Assembly: GCA_025980465.1 (NCBI GenBank)
Contig: JAICXJ010000019.1
Span: 1 to 54,432 of the forward strand
Origin: Frankiales bacterium
GTDB lineage: Bacteria; Actinomycetota; Actinomycetes; JAFAQI01
Reading direction: 5' to 3'
DNA: 54,432 nt
Both the position numbers and the translations under genes were made by a program. This document shows, piece after piece, positions 1 through 7,783 of the stretch. The notes under the pieces are model-generated. The model was not told where the DNA came from and did not search any database. It saw nothing but the letters and a program-made list of their open reading frames with translations. Every line of letters starts with the position of its first letter. Position 1 is the stretch's first letter.

Positions 1-1
1 G

Positions 2-820
2 CTCGGGCTGATGCTCGGAATCATGATCGGGTACTACCAACTGACTCGCAGCACCGGACACGCAACGCTCGTCGACCTGTGGGCGGTCGTGACGTACGTG
101 ACGGTCGGGAGCGCGTCGCATCCATTCCCGCCGGGGATCGCGCAGGTGTGGACGCTGGTGGTCGAATGGGAGTTCTACCTGGTGTGGCCGGCGGTGTTGG
201 TCACGCTGCTGCGCCGCAACGTCTCGCGGCGAGTGATCGGCCTCCTCGTCGCCGTCGCAGCGGTCGCTGTCGCCGGGTTCAGGGCGCTGCTGTTTCATCA
301 CGACGGCGGCAACTGGATCCTCAGCTACCACTTCGCGTGGCTTCGCTTCGACGAGCTGCTGCTCGGCTGCGCGCTCGGTCTGCTCGCCGGCGAGCTGCGA
401 GTCCCCGGCTGGCTGCGAACGATCGGCCTGGCGGGCATCCTGCTCGCGATCTCGCGGGCAACCTATCCGGACCACTGGCTGTATCTCGGCGGCATGATGG
501 CGCTCGCGATCGCCACCGCCGCGGTCATCGCGCCGCGCCGGGTCGGCGGCTGGTGGGCGGACCGCATCCTCACCAGTGCGCCGATGGTCTGGATCGGGCG
601 GCTGTCGTACTCGCTGTATCTGTGGAGCGTGCCGACCGTGGCCGAGGTCGGCCGCCGCGGCGGCTCGATCCCGCTGGTACTTCGGGTAATCGTCGCGATT
701 GCTGCATCGTTCGCGCTCGCGGCGGCGTCGTACTACCTGGTGGAGAAGCGCTTCCGGCTCCCGTCGCGGCGCGCTCTTACGAATCAGGCGACGAGACCGA
801 CCGTGCGTGCTTCGTCGTAG
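2..820 (+). CDS. Acyltransferase family 3 (OafA/YrhL-like) membrane protein, 5' end outside the window
   Basis: This is the C-terminal part of an integral-membrane acyltransferase that transfers acetyl or similar acyl groups to surface sugars. The reading frame is open from base 2, so the start lies to the left and the catalytic N-terminal His region is not visible. What is seen is a run of hydrophobic helices and the family motif WTLVVEWEFYLVWP near residue 50 of the visible part, close to the usual W-S-L-x-x-E-E-x-F-Y-x-x-W-P. The last helix ends in SYYLVEKRFRLP, typical of the family. The 3' end overlaps the convergent HNH nuclease gene by 37 bp. By context it probably acylates the glycan made in this region, but the substrate cannot be read from sequence. 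Confidence 0.85.
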   Translation, partial: LGLMLGIMIGYYQLTRSTGHATLVDLWAVVTYVTVGSASHPFPPGIAQVWTLVVEWEFYLVWPAVLVTLLRRNVSRRVIGLLVAVAAVAVAGFRALLFHHDGGNWILSYHFAWLRFDELLLGCALGLLAGELRVPGWLRTIGLAGILLAISRATYPDHWLYLGGMMALAIATAAVIAPRRVGGWWADRILTSAPMVWIGRLSYSLYLWSVPTVAEVGRRGGSIPLVLRVIVAIAASFALAAASYYLVEKRFRLPSRRALTNQATRPTVRASS

Positions 821-2301
821 TACTTGTTGGCGAATTCACGGAAGCTCGATCCCCAGGCGTCGAGCATGTCGATGGCCCACTCGAACTCTTGGAGTTCTTC
901 GTCGGTGAGTGGTGGAGGTTCGGGGAGCGGGATCCCGTCGTCGTCGATGGCCCAGGGCAGGCCTGGGTCGGTGGCGGGTAGCCGGTCGGCGACGTGCTGG
1001 GGGATCTCTTCATCGTCATCGACGGGCTGGATCAGTCCGGCCGGGTAGCTCGGATGACGTTTGCGGTAGCTGCGGCCGAGCGGGCTGGTCCAGATCTCGG
1101 TCCCGTCGGGCAGCTGGTCGATCCGCCAGAACCGGCGGGTTTTGAGGTTGTGGTGGCGTCGGCACAGCGGGTGCAGGTTGCAGGTGCTGGTCTGCCCGCC
1201 GTCGGCCCAGTCGAGGCGGTGGTCCTCGTCACAGTCGATCGACGGTCGCAGGCAGCCTGGCATCGAGCAGCTCGGATGGACGGCTTTGACGATGTCATGC
1301 TGCCGCCTCGACGGCCGGTAGCGGCGGCGGCCGACGTCGACCACGGTGCCTTCGAGGGGGTCAGTGAGCAGCCGACGCAGCTGGGCGTCGTGGGTGAGTT
1401 CGCGGGCGGTTTCGGCGGTGATCGGCCCGTAACCGGCGAGCTCACCCGGGTTACGGGTCAGGCCGAGGTAGGTGGGCAGGTCCACGGTGACATCAGTGCG
1501 CACCACCGGCCAGTTGGCGATATCGCCGCCGAGGACCGCGTCGCGCAGCGCCTCGATCCGAAGCTGCCCGAGGTTGCGCGGGTCACCGTCGGCCTTCAGC
1601 TGCCTCGCGCGGGCGTCGAGGCGGTCACGGATCTGCTTCATGGTCGCGGCCGGCCCGTAACAGGACATGGTGGCCATGTCGTTTTCCTCACCGAACAGCA
1701 CCACGTCACTGTCGCGGCTCGCCTGCCCGGCGCGGTCCGCGGCACGATCCGGGTCGGCGGCCATGACGGCTTTGCGGGCGGCGCGGGCCAGCTCGGCCGG
1801 CGTCCACTCCCGCTCCACGGCGAGTGGGATCAGCCGCTCCTCGACGTACTTCGCCACCTTGGGGGTGCAGTGCCGGGTCACCTTCGCCAGCGCCTTCACG
1901 TGCGCGTAGGTGATCTCACCGCGCTCCAGCGCGGTCCAGGTCACACCGAGGGTGCTGGCGACCTGCTCGACCAGCGCCAGCTCGGCCATCATCGTCCCGA
2001 AGTTCACGTGCTGATACAGCGCCAGCTCCTGCGCCACCATCGAGGCGTCCTTACCCAACCGGCCCGAGCACTCCGACTGCGCCAGCATCGTCTGTGCCGC
2101 CAGCCACGCGCCGGCCCGCGACCACAGCGCCGCACAGCGGAACGCATCAAGATCGGACAGCGGCGCAGCGCGCAACCCATACAGCCCCGCGATCGTGCCT
2201 GGACTGATCGGCTTGGCCTCCAGCACATCCAGCAGGCGGGAGGCCGGCCGGCACATCGCCGCCCACAACTCCCGCTCCGCCGGATCCCGCAACCCCTGCA
2301 T
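784..2301 (-). CDS. DUF222 / HNH endonuclease domain protein (13E12-repeat type)
   Basis: A protein of about 505 residues with an N-terminal DUF222 region (roughly 20-330) and a C-terminal HNH nuclease fold. The metal and catalytic signature is visible as CSMPGC, then CDEDHRLDW, then NLHPLCRRHHNLK. Proteins of this architecture include the 13E12 repeat family of mycobacteria; their true function is unsettled (nuclease, possibly mobile). I chose ATG at 2301 over a longer frame to 2373 because a -10 hexamer TATGTT ends 6 nt before it, giving a leaderless mRNA. A perfect LexA box also lies just upstream, so the longer version would place the operator inside the gene. It looks like an intact accessory gene beside, not part of, the glycan locus. 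Confidence 0.88.
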   Translation of the reverse strand: MQGLRDPAERELWAAMCRPASRLLDVLEAKPISPGTIAGLYGLRAAPLSDLDAFRCAALWSRAGAWLAAQTMLAQSECSGRLGKDASMVAQELALYQHVNFGTMMAELALVEQVASTLGVTWTALERGEITYAHVKALAKVTRHCTPKVAKYVEERLIPLAVEREWTPAELARAARKAVMAADPDRAADRAGQASRDSDVVLFGEENDMATMSCYGPAATMKQIRDRLDARARQLKADGDPRNLGQLRIEALRDAVLGGDIANWPVVRTDVTVDLPTYLGLTRNPGELAGYGPITAETARELTHDAQLRRLLTDPLEGTVVDVGRRRYRPSRRQHDIVKAVHPSCSMPGCLRPSIDCDEDHRLDWADGGQTSTCNLHPLCRRHHNLKTRRFWRIDQLPDGTEIWTSPLGRSYRKRHPSYPAGLIQPVDDDEEIPQHVADRLPATDPGLPWAIDDDGIPLPEPPPLTDEELQEFEWAIDMLDAWGSSFREFANKYYDEARTVGLVA

Positions 2302-2330
2302 GGTTCGAACATACGTTCGACCACCGACAA
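2302..2330 (-). promoter_or_regulatory. Composite DNA-damage promoter: LexA (SOS) box overlapping a PafBC/RecA-NDp promoter
   Basis: Positions 2305-2320 read TCGAACATACGTTCGA, a perfect TCGAAC-N4-GTTCGA actinobacterial SOS box. On the minus strand, 2330-2308 read TTGTCGGTG, then 8 nt, then TATGTT, which fits the RecA-independent DNA-damage promoter consensus (tTGTCRgtg-N8-TAnnnT) recognised through PafBC. The -10 hexamer lies inside the LexA box, and 6 nt separate it from the ATG at 2301, predicting a leaderless transcript. LexA bound here would cover the -10 while PafBC could still activate it. Both motifs are seen directly; their action is inferred from known families. Confidence 0.88.
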
Positions 2331-2702
2331 GATCAAGGGAATGTCCGCAACCGGCCACAATCTGTGGAAACAAGGGCAGCAGCGGGACTCACATCAGCTC
2401 GCGTGCGGCAACGACGATCCCTGCCGTGTTCGGCAGGTACGCCACCTGCACAGTCGTGGCACCGATCGTTGCGGAACTGTGCCACGCGCAGTAGGTCACT
2501 TTCGGGAAGTTCGACGCCTACACGAGGTAGACCGCGCTCGCGTCCGGCGCGAGTTCGCCTGGAGGACCCTGCTGACCTCACTCACAATCGTGCTCGTTGA
2601 TGGCTGATGGGTCGGCGGTGCGGAGGAATCGAATCTTGCCGCCGCGGTCGATCAGCAGGTTCGTCGAAGTGCGGAGTCGCCGCGTCCGCAGTGGGCGATT
2701 TG
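2331..2702. other. Non-coding stretch between the HNH promoter and the end of cysQ
   Basis: No convincing gene is seen in these 372 bases on either strand. The only structure I can point to is a small hairpin at 2420-2437 (CCTGCCG, TGTT loop, CGGCAGG), without a following T-run on either side. It could be a weak terminator remnant or chance. The sequence is somewhat less GC-rich than the flanking genes. Confidence 0.5.
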
Positions 2703-3455
2703 CTAGCGAATGGTCGCTGCGAAGGCGTTGACCAGGCCCTCGGTCAGCGCCGGCTGGCACACCAGCAGTTGCTCGGTCAGCCGGGACGGCTTGTTGAACT
2801 CGAGTTCCTGACCATGCAGGTCGCTGACGTGCAAGCCGGCCTTGGCAGCCACGACAGCAGGTGCGGCGGAGTCCCACTCCTTCATCGGACCGCTGTGCAG
2901 ATAGGCATCGGCTTCACCAAGCACCACTGACATGGCCTTCATTCCCGCGCTGCCGATCGGCGTCAGAACGCCGCCGACCTGATCGGCTACCGAGACGACC
3001 CAGGCGGGTCGGCGAGTGCGGCTCACTGCGAGCCGGGGTTTGGCCTCGGGAACCGGAAGCGGCGGAAGCGGGTCGGCCGTCGACAGCGTGATGCCGCGGG
3101 CCGGCAGCGCGACGGCACCCTCGGTGAGGCCTTTCCCGCGCTCCCACAACGCAACGTGGACCGCCCAGTCGGTGCGGCCCTCCTCGCCGAACTCGGTCGT
3201 TCCGTCGAGTGGGTCGATGATCCAGAGCCGGTCGGCGTCGTGGCGACGCGCATCGTCCGCCGACTCCTCGGACAGCACGATGTCGTTGGGCCGATGTGTC
3301 TTCAGCTCGGCGAGCAGATGCACGTTGGAGTCGTGATCACCGCAGTCGCGCAGCGCCCAAGCGTCCCGAAATCCCACGCGATCGCGCAGGGCCAGGAGCA
3401 GCTCCCCCGATGACGTCGCCAGATCTCGAGCAAGCTCCGCGTCGGTAGGGCTCAC
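2703..3455 (-). CDS. cysQ: 3'(2'),5'-bisphosphate nucleotidase (CysQ-like, inositol monophosphatase superfamily)
   Basis: A 250-residue Mg-dependent phosphatase that, by family, converts PAP (the by-product of sulfotransferases) or PAPS to AMP or APS in the cytoplasm. Motifs visible are LSEES near residues 61-65, the metal and lithium-site signature WIIDPLDGTTEFG at 78-90, and the late motif MKEWDSAAP. The start is GTG at 3455, 7 bp after the cysN stop, so it is the last gene of a cysD-cysN-cysQ operon. A bare inositol-monophosphatase role is possible, but the operon with ATP sulfurylase makes PAP/PAPS turnover much more likely. PAP removal matters where sulfotransferases work, and two are encoded in this window. 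Confidence 0.9.
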   Translation of the reverse strand: MSPTDAELARDLATSSGELLLALRDRVGFRDAWALRDCGDHDSNVHLLAELKTHRPNDIVLSEESADDARRHDADRLWIIDPLDGTTEFGEEGRTDWAVHVALWERGKGLTEGAVALPARGITLSTADPLPPLPVPEAKPRLAVSRTRRPAWVVSVADQVGGVLTPIGSAGMKAMSVVLGEADAYLHSGPMKEWDSAAPAVVAAKAGLHVSDLHGQELEFNKPSRLTEQLLVCQPALTEGLVNAFAATIR

Positions 3456-3462
3456 CCGGAAA

Positions 3463-4704
3463 TCACAGAATCATTCCGGCGCCGACCGTGGAGCCGGTGG
3501 ACTCGTCGATGAGAAGGAACGAGCCGGTGGTGCGGTTGCGCCGGTACTGGTCGACGAACAAGGGCTTGGTCGTCCGCAGCTTGATCCGGCCGATCTCATT
3601 CAGGGTCAACGAGGTCGCGCTCTCGTCGCGATGCAGGGTGTTGACGTCGATGCGGTACTCGATGTCGCGGACCTGGGCGCGCACGTTGCGGGTAGTGTGC
3701 TTCACGGCGTACATCCCACGGTCCTGTAGTGGCTCGTCGGTGAGCCAGCACACCATCGCCTCGACGTCCTGCGTGGCCTCAGGCTTGTTCTGCGGTCGGC
3801 AGATCATGTCGCCGCGCGAGATGTCGATGTCATCGGCGAGTCGCACCGTCACCGACATCGGTGGGTATGCCTCGTCGACGGGTCCATCGGCGGTGTCGAT
3901 GCTCTCGATCGTCGTCGTCAGGCCCGACTCGAGGACGAGCACCTCGTCACCCGGCTTCATCACACCGCCCGCGACCGTTCCCGCGTAGCCGCGATAGTCG
4001 TGGTACGCCGAGGACTGCGGACGGATCACGTACTGCACCGGGAACCGCACATCGATCAGGTTGCGGTCGCTTGCGATGTGGACTTCCTCGAGGTGATGAA
4101 GGAGCGAGGAGCCGTCGTACCAGGGCATGTTCTCCGAGCGATGGACGACGTTGTCGCCCTTCAGCGCGCTGATCGGTATGAACGACAGGTCGCCGATGTC
4201 CAGCTTCGTCGCGAAGTTGCGAAACTCGTCCTTGAGCCGGTTGAACACGGCCTCGTCATAGTCGACGAGATCCATCTTGTTGACGCACAGCACGACGTGC
4301 GGAACGCGCAGCAGTGAGGCCAGGAACGCGTGCCGGCGAGACTGCTCGACGATGCCGTTGCGTGCATCGACTAGGACGAGTGCGAGGCTCGCGGTCGAGG
4401 CGCCGGTCACCATGTTGCGGGTGTATTGGATGTGCCCCGGCGTGTCCGCGATGATGAAGGTCCGCTTCGGCGTCGCGAAGTAGCGGTAGGCGACATCGAT
4501 GGTGATGCCCTGCTCGCGCTCTGCGCGTAGCCCGTCGGTCAGCAGCGCCAGGTTGACGTGCTCGTCGCCACGGTCACGCGAAGTGCGCTCAACCGCCTCG
4601 AGCTGATCCTCGAAGATCGATTTGGTGTCGTAGAGCAACCGGCCGATCAGCGTCGACTTCCCGTCGTCCACCGATCCGGCGGTCGCGAACCGCAACAGCT
4701 CCAT
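3463..4704 (-). CDS. cysN: Sulfate adenylyltransferase subunit 1, GTPase (CysN)
   Basis: The regulatory GTPase subunit of ATP sulfurylase, 413 residues; with CysD it makes adenosine 5'-phosphosulfate from ATP and sulfate. The G-motifs are intact: P-loop GSVDDGKST at 10-18, DTPGH at 87-91, NKMD at 142-145. Elongation-factor-like beta-barrel domains follow. It stops at the length of a stand-alone CysN: there is no fused APS kinase (CysC) domain, unlike mycobacterial CysNC, and no separate cysC lies in the window. The ATG is 3 bp downstream of the cysD stop, so the two are co-transcribed and probably translationally coupled. Confidence 0.96.
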   Translation of the reverse strand: MELLRFATAGSVDDGKSTLIGRLLYDTKSIFEDQLEAVERTSRDRGDEHVNLALLTDGLRAEREQGITIDVAYRYFATPKRTFIIADTPGHIQYTRNMVTGASTASLALVLVDARNGIVEQSRRHAFLASLLRVPHVVLCVNKMDLVDYDEAVFNRLKDEFRNFATKLDIGDLSFIPISALKGDNVVHRSENMPWYDGSSLLHHLEEVHIASDRNLIDVRFPVQYVIRPQSSAYHDYRGYAGTVAGGVMKPGDEVLVLESGLTTTIESIDTADGPVDEAYPPMSVTVRLADDIDISRGDMICRPQNKPEATQDVEAMVCWLTDEPLQDRGMYAVKHTTRNVRAQVRDIEYRIDVNTLHRDESATSLTLNEIGRIKLRTTKPLFVDQYRRNRTTGSFLLIDESTGSTVGAGMIL

Positions 4705-4707
4705 GGC

Positions 4708-5619
4708 TTAGAAGTAGCCCTCTTTCTTGCGGTCCTCCATCGCCGCCTCGGTCAACCGGTCGTCGGCGCGGGTAGCGCCCCGTTCGGTGATCCGGGTCGC
4801 GGCGATCTCGGTGATGATCTCGTCGAACGTCGCCGCGGTCGACTCGACAGCGCCGGTGATCGGGATGTCGCCAACCGTGCGGTAGCGCACCATCAGCCTC
4901 TGGATCTCCTCGCCCTCTCGCGGCGAGGTGTGCTCGGACACCGGCAGCCACATGCCATCCCGGGAGAAGACCTCGCGTTCGTGCGCGAAGTAGATGCTCG
5001 GCAGTTCGGCGTTCTCTTTTGCCAGGTAGCTCCAGATGTCGAGCTCGGTCCAGTTCGACAGCGGGAAGACCCGGATGTGCTCGCCCTTGTGATGCCGGCC
5101 GTTGTAGAGGCTCCACAGCTCGGGCCGCTGGTTCTTCGGGTCCCATTGGCCGAACTCGTCGCGGAAGCTGAACACCCGCTCCTTGGCCCGCGCCTTCTCC
5201 TCGTCGCGGCGAGCGCCACCGAACACCGCGTCGAAGCCATTCGACTGGATCGCGTCCAGCAGCGTCACGGTCTGCAACGGGTTACGAACGCCGTCCGGGC
5301 GCTCCTTGACCCGGCCGTTCGCGAGCGACTCCTCGACGCTCGCAACGACGAGTCGCAGTCCCATCTTCTGTACCGTGCTGTCGCGGAAGGCGAGCACCTC
5401 GGGGAAGTTGTGACCGGTGTCGACGTGCATCACCGGGAACGGGATCGGCGCCGGCCAGAACGCCTTGCGCGCCACATGGAGCATGACGACGGAGTCCTTG
5501 CCGCCGCTGAACAGCAGGACCGGGCGCTCGAACTCAGCCGCGACCTCACGGAAAATGTGGATCGACTCTGCTTCGAGCGCCTGCAGCGAGCTCAACTCGT
5601 ACGTGGTTGGCGCGGTCAT
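4708..5619 (-). CDS. cysD: Sulfate adenylyltransferase subunit 2 (CysD)
   Basis: The catalytic subunit of ATP sulfurylase, 303 residues, of the PAPS-reductase/PP-loop superfamily. The PP-loop SGGKDS lies at residues 38-43. The C-terminal stretch ending in DRKKEGYF is characteristic of CysD. I start it at the ATG at 5619 (MTAPTTYELSSLQ); the frame extends nine codons upstream but a plausible -10 hexamer (TATTCT, 5634-5629) lies there. It is the first gene of cysD-cysN-cysQ and is divergent from a glycosyltransferase gene across a 65-bp gap. The APS made could feed cysteine synthesis or, given the neighbours, glycan sulfation. Confidence 0.96.
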   Translation of the reverse strand: MTAPTTYELSSLQALEAESIHIFREVAAEFERPVLLFSGGKDSVVMLHVARKAFWPAPIPFPVMHVDTGHNFPEVLAFRDSTVQKMGLRLVVASVEESLANGRVKERPDGVRNPLQTVTLLDAIQSNGFDAVFGGARRDEEKARAKERVFSFRDEFGQWDPKNQRPELWSLYNGRHHKGEHIRVFPLSNWTELDIWSYLAKENAELPSIYFAHEREVFSRDGMWLPVSEHTSPREGEEIQRLMVRYRTVGDIPITGAVESTAATFDEIITEIAATRITERGATRADDRLTEAAMEDRKKEGYF

Positions 5620-5684
5620 GTGCCGAACAGAATACTGGTACGGCACCGGGATTCGGCCGGGCAGGCCGCCTACGCTGCATCGTC
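5620..5684. promoter_or_regulatory. Divergent intergenic promoter region, cysD / glycosyltransferase
   Basis: The minus strand has TATTCT at 5634-5629, 9 nt before the cysD ATG. The plus strand has TACGCT at 5671-5676, 8 nt before the GT start at 5685. Both fit TANNNT but the spacings are slightly long for leaderless starts, so assignment is tentative. Confidence 0.4.
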
Positions 5685-6581
5685 ATGACGGCTGAGGCGT
5701 CCGAGATCGACGTGGCCGTTGTGACCTGGAACACCCGCGACATCACCCTCGATGCGCTGACCCGGCTGTCCGCCAGCGAGGCGGCCGGACGGATCCGGAT
5801 CCTGCTGCGCGACAACGGATCAACGGACGGGACGGCCGCAGCGATCGCGGAGCGGTTGCCGACCGTCGACATCGAGGCCGGCACCGAGAACCTCGGCTTT
5901 GCGGCCGGCGTCAACACTGTGATCCGTCGAAGCACCGCTCCCTGGCTGCTGCTGCTCAACTCCGACGCCTGGCCCGAGCCCGGCGCGATCAGTGCGCTAC
6001 TCGACTGCGCTGCACGGCATCCCCGCGCGGCGGCGGTCGCGCCGCGATTAGAGCGCCCTGACGGGGCCCTCGAACCGTCCACCTGGCCGCTGCCCTCGCT
6101 GCGGGTCGGGATCAGTTCCGCGGTCCGGCCCGGCCGTTACCTATGGGCCCACGACGCGGAGCGAGCCGTCGACTGGGCAGTCGGCGCCGCCTGGCTGATC
6201 CGTCGCAGCGCCCTCGACGAGATCGGGGAGTTCGACGAGTCGCTGTTCATGTACGGCGAGGACCTCGACTGGTGCTGGCGGGCAGCCGAGGCGGGGTGGC
6301 AGATCTGGTTCACCCCCGCTGCCGTCGTCCGCCACATCGGCAACGCGTCCGGCGCTCAGCGGTACGGCGACCGACAGCCGGCCGCCTGGATCGCGAACTC
6401 GATCGTCGTGTACCGCCGCCGTCACAGCGCCGCCGTCACCCGAGCCTGGCAGCTGGCCAACTCGCTCGGAGCGGTCCTCGCGGCCCGCCGGGCCCGCCGG
6501 GCCGGTAACGCCGAGCTGGCCCGGCTTTGGTCGGTTCAGATCCGGGCCTGGCTCTCGCCCCGTGGGGGCGCGCCGGCATGA
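5685..6581 (+). CDS. GT2 family glycosyltransferase (WbbL/rhamnosyltransferase-like)
   Basis: A 298-residue cytosolic GT-A fold enzyme. It starts with the nucleotide-binding strand VAVVTWNTRD, followed by DNGSTDGT and ENLGFAAGVN, a pattern common in rhamnosyltransferases of the WbbL type. The metal-binding DXD equivalent is LLNSDAWPEPG. The acceptor-side acidic motif is MYGEDLDWCWR. The start is ATG at 5685; an upstream frame extension is rejected because it runs into the promoter region. Its stop overlaps the next gene by 4 bp (ATGA), so it heads a three-gene GT operon (5685-8799). The donor sugar is inferred only by family resemblance. Confidence 0.87.
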   Translation: MTAEASEIDVAVVTWNTRDITLDALTRLSASEAAGRIRILLRDNGSTDGTAAAIAERLPTVDIEAGTENLGFAAGVNTVIRRSTAPWLLLLNSDAWPEPGAISALLDCAARHPRAAAVAPRLERPDGALEPSTWPLPSLRVGISSAVRPGRYLWAHDAERAVDWAVGAAWLIRRSALDEIGEFDESLFMYGEDLDWCWRAAEAGWQIWFTPAAVVRHIGNASGAQRYGDRQPAAWIANSIVVYRRRHSAAVTRAWQLANSLGAVLAARRARRAGNAELARLWSVQIRAWLSPRGGAPA

Positions 6582-7783
6582 AGGTGCTCGTCGTCAGCAA
6601 CCTCTATCCACCGCACGCACTGGGCGGGTACGAGCTCTCCTGCCGCGACGTCGTCGACCGCTGGGTCGGCAACGGCCACGACGTCGAGGTCCTCACCACG
6701 CGGACTCGGTTTCATGACCCGGCCGACGATCCGCCCGAGCCACACGTCCACCGGGTGCTCGACTGGTACTGGTCCGATCACCGGGTGGTGCGGCCAGCAG
6801 TACGACGTCGGGGCCGCATCGAACGCGCCAACCAAAGCCAGCTTCGTCGTCGGCTCGAAGCCGACCCGCCCGACGTCGTGTCGTTGTGGGCGATGGGCGG
6901 CATGTCGATGGGTCTGATCTCGACCTGTGTCGAGCGGTCGTTCCCGATCGTGGCCGTCATCGAGGACGACTGGCTGGTCTACGCGCCGCGCATCGACGCC
7001 TGGTGCTCGGCATGGGCGAAGCGCCCGGCCTGGACCGCAGCTCTCGCGCAGCAGCTGACCGGCGTGCCGACCGGCATGCCGGTACTGCCGACCGACGCAC
7101 CGGTCGCCTTTGCCAGCCACTACCTGCAGGACCGCGCAAGGCGGGAGGCGTCGGTGGGCTTCACCAAGAGCACCGTGGTGCCGCTCGGCATCGACCCGAC
7201 TGACTTTCCGGCCCGCCGTCCCGGCGTCAGACCGTGGCGTGGGCAGCTTCTCGTCGTCGGCCGAGTCGAGCCGCGCAAGGGGTTCGACTCCGCCGTACGC
7301 TCCCTCGCCGAGCTTCCGGATGCGACGTTACGGGTGGTCGGAGCCGGCGACGACCGCCACCGCGACGACCTGCTGGCGCTCGCGACGGAGCTCGGGGTCG
7401 CCGATCGGGTTTCGATGACAGGTGGCGTCCAACGAAGCGAGATCGCGAGTGTGTACGCCGACGCCGATGCCGTGCTGTTCCTTTCGCGATGGGAGGAGCC
7501 ATTCGGGATGGTTCCGCTCGAGGCGATGAGCCAGGCGACACCGGTCATCGCCACCAGGCGGGGCGGCTCAGCTGAGTTCCTCACCGACAACCTCAACTGC
7601 CTGGAGGTGCCGGCTGATGATCCGGCCGCCGTCGCTGCCGCAGTCCGTTCGCTCGCCACTGATGAAGGACTACGGCGTCGCCTAATCAACGGCGGGCTGA
7701 CCACCAGCGCGGCGTACCGGGTGGATCGCTTCGCCGACGAGCTCGAGGCGATTCACCTCACCTCCGCGAGGACCCACTCGTGA
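6578..7783 (+). CDS. GT4 family glycosyltransferase
   Basis: A 401-residue GT-B retaining glycosyltransferase. The N-terminal strand KVLVVSNLYPPHALGGYE is the usual acceptor-domain start. The C-terminal half carries VVGRVEPRKGFD and the E-x7-E donor motif EEPFGMVPLEAM followed by PVIATRRGGSAEF. The ATG at 6578 overlaps the preceding GT2 stop by 4 bp, and its own stop overlaps the next GTG start by 4 bp, so translation is coupled through the trio. It probably adds one sugar to a lipid-linked intermediate at the inner face of the membrane; donor and acceptor cannot be read. Confidence 0.9.
   Translation: MKVLVVSNLYPPHALGGYELSCRDVVDRWVGNGHDVEVLTTRTRFHDPADDPPEPHVHRVLDWYWSDHRVVRPAVRRRGRIERANQSQLRRRLEADPPDVVSLWAMGGMSMGLISTCVERSFPIVAVIEDDWLVYAPRIDAWCSAWAKRPAWTAALAQQLTGVPTGMPVLPTDAPVAFASHYLQDRARREASVGFTKSTVVPLGIDPTDFPARRPGVRPWRGQLLVVGRVEPRKGFDSAVRSLAELPDATLRVVGAGDDRHRDDLLALATELGVADRVSMTGGVQRSEIASVYADADAVLFLSRWEEPFGMVPLEAMSQATPVIATRRGGSAEFLTDNLNCLEVPADDPAAVAAAVRSLATDEGLRRRLINGGLTTSAAYRVDRFADELEAIHLTSARTHS

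Noticed and set aside
2420-2437. Small hairpin as an intrinsic terminator
   Set aside because: The 7-bp stem has no T-run on either side, so it is not called as a terminator.
994-2607. 537-codon open frame on the plus strand opposite the HNH gene
   Set aside because: High-GC shadow frame: it is antisense to a recognisable DUF222/HNH protein, has no domain resemblance and runs through the damage promoter.
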